Shown here piece by piece: positions 59,800-64,000 of a DNA stretch of 64,000 bases. The first letter of the stretch is position 1. The number at the start of each line of letters is the position of its first letter. The DNA comes from Panorpa germanica (Eukaryota > Arthropoda > Insecta > Mecoptera > Panorpidae), in contig CAVMBN010000131.1 of assembly GCA_963678705.1 (NCBI GenBank), positions 310,001 through 374,000 on the forward strand, written 5' to 3'. A program made the translations under genes and the position numbers. The notes under the pieces were generated by a model. The model saw only the letters and a list, made by a program, of their open reading frames with translations, did no database searches and had not been told where the DNA came from.

Positions 59800-61227
59800 T
59801 TACGAGTTTGGCCATTGTACACTAGATATTTGTTTCTTGTAGCTTCTAAGAGATTGGGATGTAATATTAGGGTCTTTGTTTGTATCTTTAATTTTGTCAT
59901 CATTATTTTTATTATATATTGATTTATAGCAGGTATCATTATCATAATTTTCCATTGTAATATCAGGTTTCTCTTGGTTGATTTGCTTTCTGTTTTTTTC
60001 TTGATTAGTTTTCTTAAGGAATGTGTCACTTTCTTCATTGTTAGGTTCCTTTTCTTCTCTTCTTCTTTTTGGAAGTGGTTGTTTAGTGGATGTCGTAGGT
60101 TGTGGTTGACTGTAAGATCTTTGTAATGAGTTACCTGTATTTGATTTATTCACTCTGGTATTGGTTCTTCTGGTTAAAGGGTTTGGTTTGTATGTTGGAA
60201 TTATGTTGATACTATTGTATTTATTAGTGATATTGGGAAAAGTCTCATTGTAGTTTAGAGCTTCAAAAGAGTTTTGAGTTCTTACTGAGTATAAATAGTC
60301 TGTATTTTTTTCTGTTAATTCTAATTTTGCTTCATAAAAACTGAGATTGTGTTGGGCCATGAGATCTTTTATCTTGATTTGTCTTTTTTTTTCAGGACAT
60401 TCATTGTCTGTAGCCTCGTGGTTAAGTTTACAATTTATGCATGTCGGATTAGGAGATGTGCATGCAGTACGTAAATGATCTTCACTTCCGCAGAATTTAC
60501 ATTTTGCTACTTTTGCTCTACATTTTGTGGCTGCATGTCCAAATTTAAAACAATTATAACATTGTATCGTCTGTTGTACAAATGGTTCACATGCTCGTCT
60601 CACTCTCCACATGTAAACATAAGCAGGAATAGCAAGTCCTTCAAAGAATAATTTCACTGTTGTACTGGGTTCATATTTAATAGCTCCGTCAACTCTTAGT
60701 TTTCGATTTAACCTTTGCACTCTCGTTACTTTAAAAGGTGGACACTCTATATTATTTAAAATTGTATCTTCCGAATATTCAATATCAACACCTTTTATAA
60801 TAGCAACTTTTGTGCACCAGTAAAATGGGATAAACGCTTCATACCCATTGTTTTTCAGCAATGTTGATTTGGTAATTTCGTTAGCTAGTACTGCATTAGC
60901 ACATTGAACGATTACTCTATTTCTTCCCACTTTTTTAATTTCTATTATATTAGATTTATTGCTAATTTTACAAATTATTTCTGCTAATTTAAGAGAACTA
61001 AAAAATGTATTTCCATCACTATTATTTTTAACTATCATTACTTTATACGAGTCATATTTTGTTTCTGTATTGTATAAATTATTAAATATTTTTTTAACAT
61101 TGTCACTATTGTTATTTAAGTTTTCTGTTATATCACTGGATGTTTTATCTGTAGGAAATGCTTTGTTAGTCACAGAGTTGTTTTTATTGTTCGGATTTTT
61201 ATCGGGAGGTTCAACCTCCATATCCAT
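59800..61227 (-). CDS. LINE ORF1: nucleic-acid-binding protein
   Basis: The 475-residue product has an N-terminal acidic part. A central region follows (IQCYNCFKFGHAATKC preceded by VYMWRVRRACEPF) with three Cys-rich knuckles: CYNCFKFGHAATKC, CKFCGSEDHLRTAC and CINCKLNHEATDNEC. The tail is basic and Asn/Ser-rich. ORF1 proteins of I-type LINEs coat the RNA and help carry it to the target. The start is the first ATG after a 202-bp leader (61228-61429). The frame is open to its stop, 197 bp before ORF2. Confidence 0.9.
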   Translation of the reverse strand: MDMEVEPPDKNPNNKNNSVTNKAFPTDKTSSDITENLNNNSDNVKKIFNNLYNTETKYDSYKVMIVKNNSDGNTFFSSLKLAEIICKISNKSNIIEIKKVGRNRVIVQCANAVLANEITKSTLLKNNGYEAFIPFYWCTKVAIIKGVDIEYSEDTILNNIECPPFKVTRVQRLNRKLRVDGAIKYEPSTTVKLFFEGLAIPAYVYMWRVRRACEPFVQQTIQCYNCFKFGHAATKCRAKVAKCKFCGSEDHLRTACTSPNPTCINCKLNHEATDNECPEKKRQIKIKDLMAQHNLSFYEAKLELTEKNTDYLYSVRTQNSFEALNYNETFPNITNKYNSINIIPTYKPNPLTRRTNTRVNKSNTGNSLQRSYSQPQPTTSTKQPLPKRRREEKEPNNEESDTFLKKTNQEKNRKQINQEKPDITMENYDNDTCYKSIYNKNNDDKIKDTNKDPNITSQSLRSYKKQISSVQWPNS

Positions 61228-61429
61228 ATTGTTAATTAACCAGTGATAATTAAATAGAAGTTACTTCACTTCTTATTAATAACACTTAATAATAATATAA
61301 ATTATAATTTAAATAAAAATAAATCACGAAAAAAAAATATTATAATTTGCAAAAAAAAAGATCACTATTTATTTTATTGTTTTGTTTATTGTAAATACGT
61401 GCGCTCACCAAGAAGACTCGATGTAAACT

Positions 61430-61970
61430 GTTCACTATATTGTCTTAGTAACTTTTTGTTCACTTTGTATTCTAGGCTTTTATGCCATACTCTGTCGAAC
61501 GCCAGAGAGACATCTAGGAATACAGTAGAACATATTATCATTTCTTTAGGAACTTTTTCTATAACGTTGGTAATTCGGTAATTCAGTTTTATACGTTTCA
61601 GCAGTAACTTTTCAAATAGTTTACCAATAATTGGAAGCAACGAAATTGGTCTGTATGATGTTTTCTTGTTTGGCGGTTTTCCTGGTTTAGCTTGCATAAT
61701 TACTTCGGCAACTTTCCAGTAATAAGGTATATTTCTCAAGCGTAACACAGTATTAATAGCGGTTGCTATATATTTGAATAGCTGTTGCTTGAATTTCTCC
61801 AGTTTCATACTTGCTTTCTTTGTAATAGGATATCTGGTTGCGAATTACTACTGAGGTTCCTCCTCTGGCTTTATTTGCTGGATGTATTATATGATATATG
61901 TTGTAACTCTTAATCTTTACGAACAAATAACTGACGTATAAAATGCATTTCACGTCATACAAATGGCCGA
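61430..61970 (-). mobile_element. Jockey-type LINE, 5' part, interrupted
   Basis: The minus strand first gives an endonuclease piece (ANKARGGTSVVIRNQI, 61753-61962), then jumps by an internal deletion to the RT start (YYWKVAEVIMQAKPGKPP, YRPISLLPIIGKLFEKLLL, LDVSLAFDRVWH). It ends at LLRQYSE, where the I-type LINE entered. The residues after the break in the 3' part (QYSELLKSC) continue the same protein, showing a single original element. Confidence 0.85.
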
Positions 61971-64000
61971 CAATTTCTAGCGCTAAATCTATAATTCAAA
62001 TTTTTAATTGCTGTATCTCCGACAACATTTAGATATTTAATAAAATAGACACTCCAATACACATTTATTAACATCAATTTTAATCAACAATTGAAAAATC
62101 GACCACTAAATAATGAGGACACAAGCCCATTAAAAGCGCGTAATATTATAATAAATGCTAACTAAAATGCAAATAAAATTAAAGAAACCTGACAATCAAT
62201 TAGCAAATAAATTATTCAGAGTTAAAATTTTATATATTTTATTAGAATAGGTAGTATTTTATGTGAAAAAATTGGCAATTTTACATACAATTTTTTATGT
62301 ATTGCCCCGTTTTAAAAAGAATTAAATTTTCAGAAAATTCAGTCAGTGTTTCAAGAACGCGAAAGGTATTTATAAAATATATATTTTCAATATATATTTT
62401 ACATAAAAAATGTTATATTTAACATTAGAGAATTGGATTTTATATGTTATTTTTACGTTAGTATAACCTGATATTTTATATGCATATAGAATACATGCAG
62501 ATTCTATTTTAAATAGTCGCAGAGATATACGAGTATCTTTATATATAAAAAAATCATAAATAACTGATTAGCAATATAGAACGTGGATTGTCAGATGACT
62601 GAAAGTCAGAATACGGAAGACGCAATATAGAAGCATATAGTATAAAGAAAAAAATATAGTATAAAGGCTGAAATAGTCAAAATATCTTGATAACTTAAAA
62701 AATAGTAGCATAATAAATATAATCAAGATAAGATAGGAAGAAAAGGGTAACAATTATATAGAAAATAAGAGAAAATTAGCGTTGCAGAAGAAGAATTTTA
62801 AAAATGTAAAGCAACTAATGAAAAGAAAAATAGAGAAATGATAATGAATGGTAAAAGTAAAAGTCAATAGGAATTGGCAAAGAAACAAACAACAAAGTTT
62901 AATTACAAACGTTATTTATTTTAAGTTTTCAATAATTTTAAAACTCATAATCTGTTTTACCTTACTAACTGTTGAATCCAATAATGTTGACGTAATATCC
63001 AAATATTGTAAATAAGATATTTTTTTTATTATATAAGTAAAATTTGTATTTAATATTTTCATACATTTTTTTTTGCACAGAATTATAATATTGCATTGTC
63101 TTTATAGTACTTTACACTTTAATAAAATATTTAATATGCGAGTGCTTTCATTGTCGTTAATATAAGAGCTAATAAAATAGAGACTGCTGCGATGGAATTT
63201 TTTGTAAAATTCATTATTTGTAAACTTTATGAGCAATTATTTAACTCTTTACAATTCATTAATTATATTATGCAAATCAAACAAATAAAGTTGAAGTTTA
63301 TAAAAATCAATTTTGCTCTAACAATTTTGATAAAGCTTTTGGGACTTTTACAATTAAGTGATCCTATATGATCACTATAGGCACCCACGATATAGATCAA
63401 GAGTTGCTACAGTTTCACTTTAAACACATTTAATTAATAATTATATAACGCCATAATTTTCATTACATTATTGTGAAGAAAATTGTAAGCATATTAACAT
63501 ACTTATGCATATAACTTTACGATCAAAGATATGAATTTTCTGTAATCATAAGTTTGACTTTGAAATATGTGAGTAGTTATTATATAAACCATGGCTAGGG
63601 TTTTCCAACTCCATAAATTGTGGTACAAAGACCTAAATTTTTTAAATAAATATTACCACAATATGTGGACAATTCTTCGATGTACTCATTGTGCAGACAA
63701 GGCTATAATAAGCCTGAGGAATATAGGCAGATATTTTAAAGCAGGGAAATTCTGAAAAATTTGACTTTAATAAAACTATTTTAAACTTTTAATTTTAAAT
63801 ACCCATTCTCGTGTCTATAAGTTGTAAATTATGTATTGTAAACGTTTAAAAAAGTATATATTATTTTAAGTGCTAATAACTTTTAAAAGTTGATACAAAA
63901 GTTGATGTTTGCAAAATAAATATATATATATATTTATATATTAAAGTGTCGCTCACAATTTGTTCAGATTATGAGCCATTTGTAACTAAATTTGGAACTG
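61971..64000. other. Intergenic, nothing recognised
   Basis: AT-rich with only short chance frames. A small palindrome GTGATCCTATATGATCAC at about 63357-63375 is the only regular structure noted. Confidence 0.4.

Larger units (their letters stand above)
55677..61443 (-). mobile_element. Full-length I-type LINE with 14-bp target duplication
   Basis: The element at 55691-61429 (5.7 kb) carries two complete frames on the minus strand and an A-rich 3' end (T run at 55689-55701). It is bracketed by the direct repeat GTTCACTATATTGT at 55677-55690 and 61430-61443. The flanks on both sides are the two halves of one Jockey LINE, which confirms the borders. Intact frames and an exact duplication point to a recent insertion, and the copy may still be able to move. 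The RNase H after RT places it in the I group rather than Jockey. Confidence 0.92.

Overview
The window is very AT-rich eukaryotic DNA, almost certainly from an insect. It holds one apparently whole spliced gene and is otherwise mobile-element sequence nested in other mobile-element sequence. The insect call rests on the element mix: a Polinton, BEL/Pao, Ty3/gypsy elements with and without env, I-type and Jockey-type LINEs, tRNA-derived SINEs and Helitrons. One LINE type resembles LINEs I associate with ants and wasps, so Hymenoptera is a weak guess. No sequence search was run.

Layout. 1-8.6 kb: the right part of a Polinton (Maverick), all genes on the minus strand: packaging ATPase, likely minor capsid protein, integrase, zinc ribbon, two small proteins and a protein-primed DNA polymerase. 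8.6-11.5 kb: a solo LTR inside TA repeats, then a broken AGC-type kinase copy. 12.1-15.5 kb (minus): a four-exon gene for an 838-residue zinc-finger plus tyrosine-recombinase protein of Crypton type, the best candidate for a working gene. 16.0-20.1 kb: 78-bp inverted arms enclosing a gypsy 3' end, a second kinase copy and two tandem non-autonomous Helitrons with a textbook A|T insertion site. 20.8-21.1 kb: a complete tRNA-derived SINE with 13-bp target duplications. 22.2-24.1 kb and 52.5-54.7 kb: two inverted copies of an element carrying an 86-bp satellite. 24.3-29.5 kb: a broken BEL/Pao element. 30.5-31.1 kb: a LINE fragment. 34.0-43.8 kb: a Ty3/gypsy element with both LTRs, a nested LINE and an unusual OARD1-like macrodomain. 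43.9-50.4 kb: an env-bearing gypsy (errantivirus-like) fossil ending at a 200-N assembly gap. 54.8-62.0 kb: a decayed Jockey LINE split by a full-length, apparently intact I-type LINE with a 14-bp target duplication. 62-64 kb: nothing recognised.

The main themes are repeated insertion into long TA arrays, duplication of an already broken kinase unit, and several insertion events that can be read to the base. The least ordinary signals are the macrodomain in the gypsy pol region, short hairpin repeats spread through Polinton genes, a shared TAAATG start context in that Polinton, and the intact Crypton-type gene.
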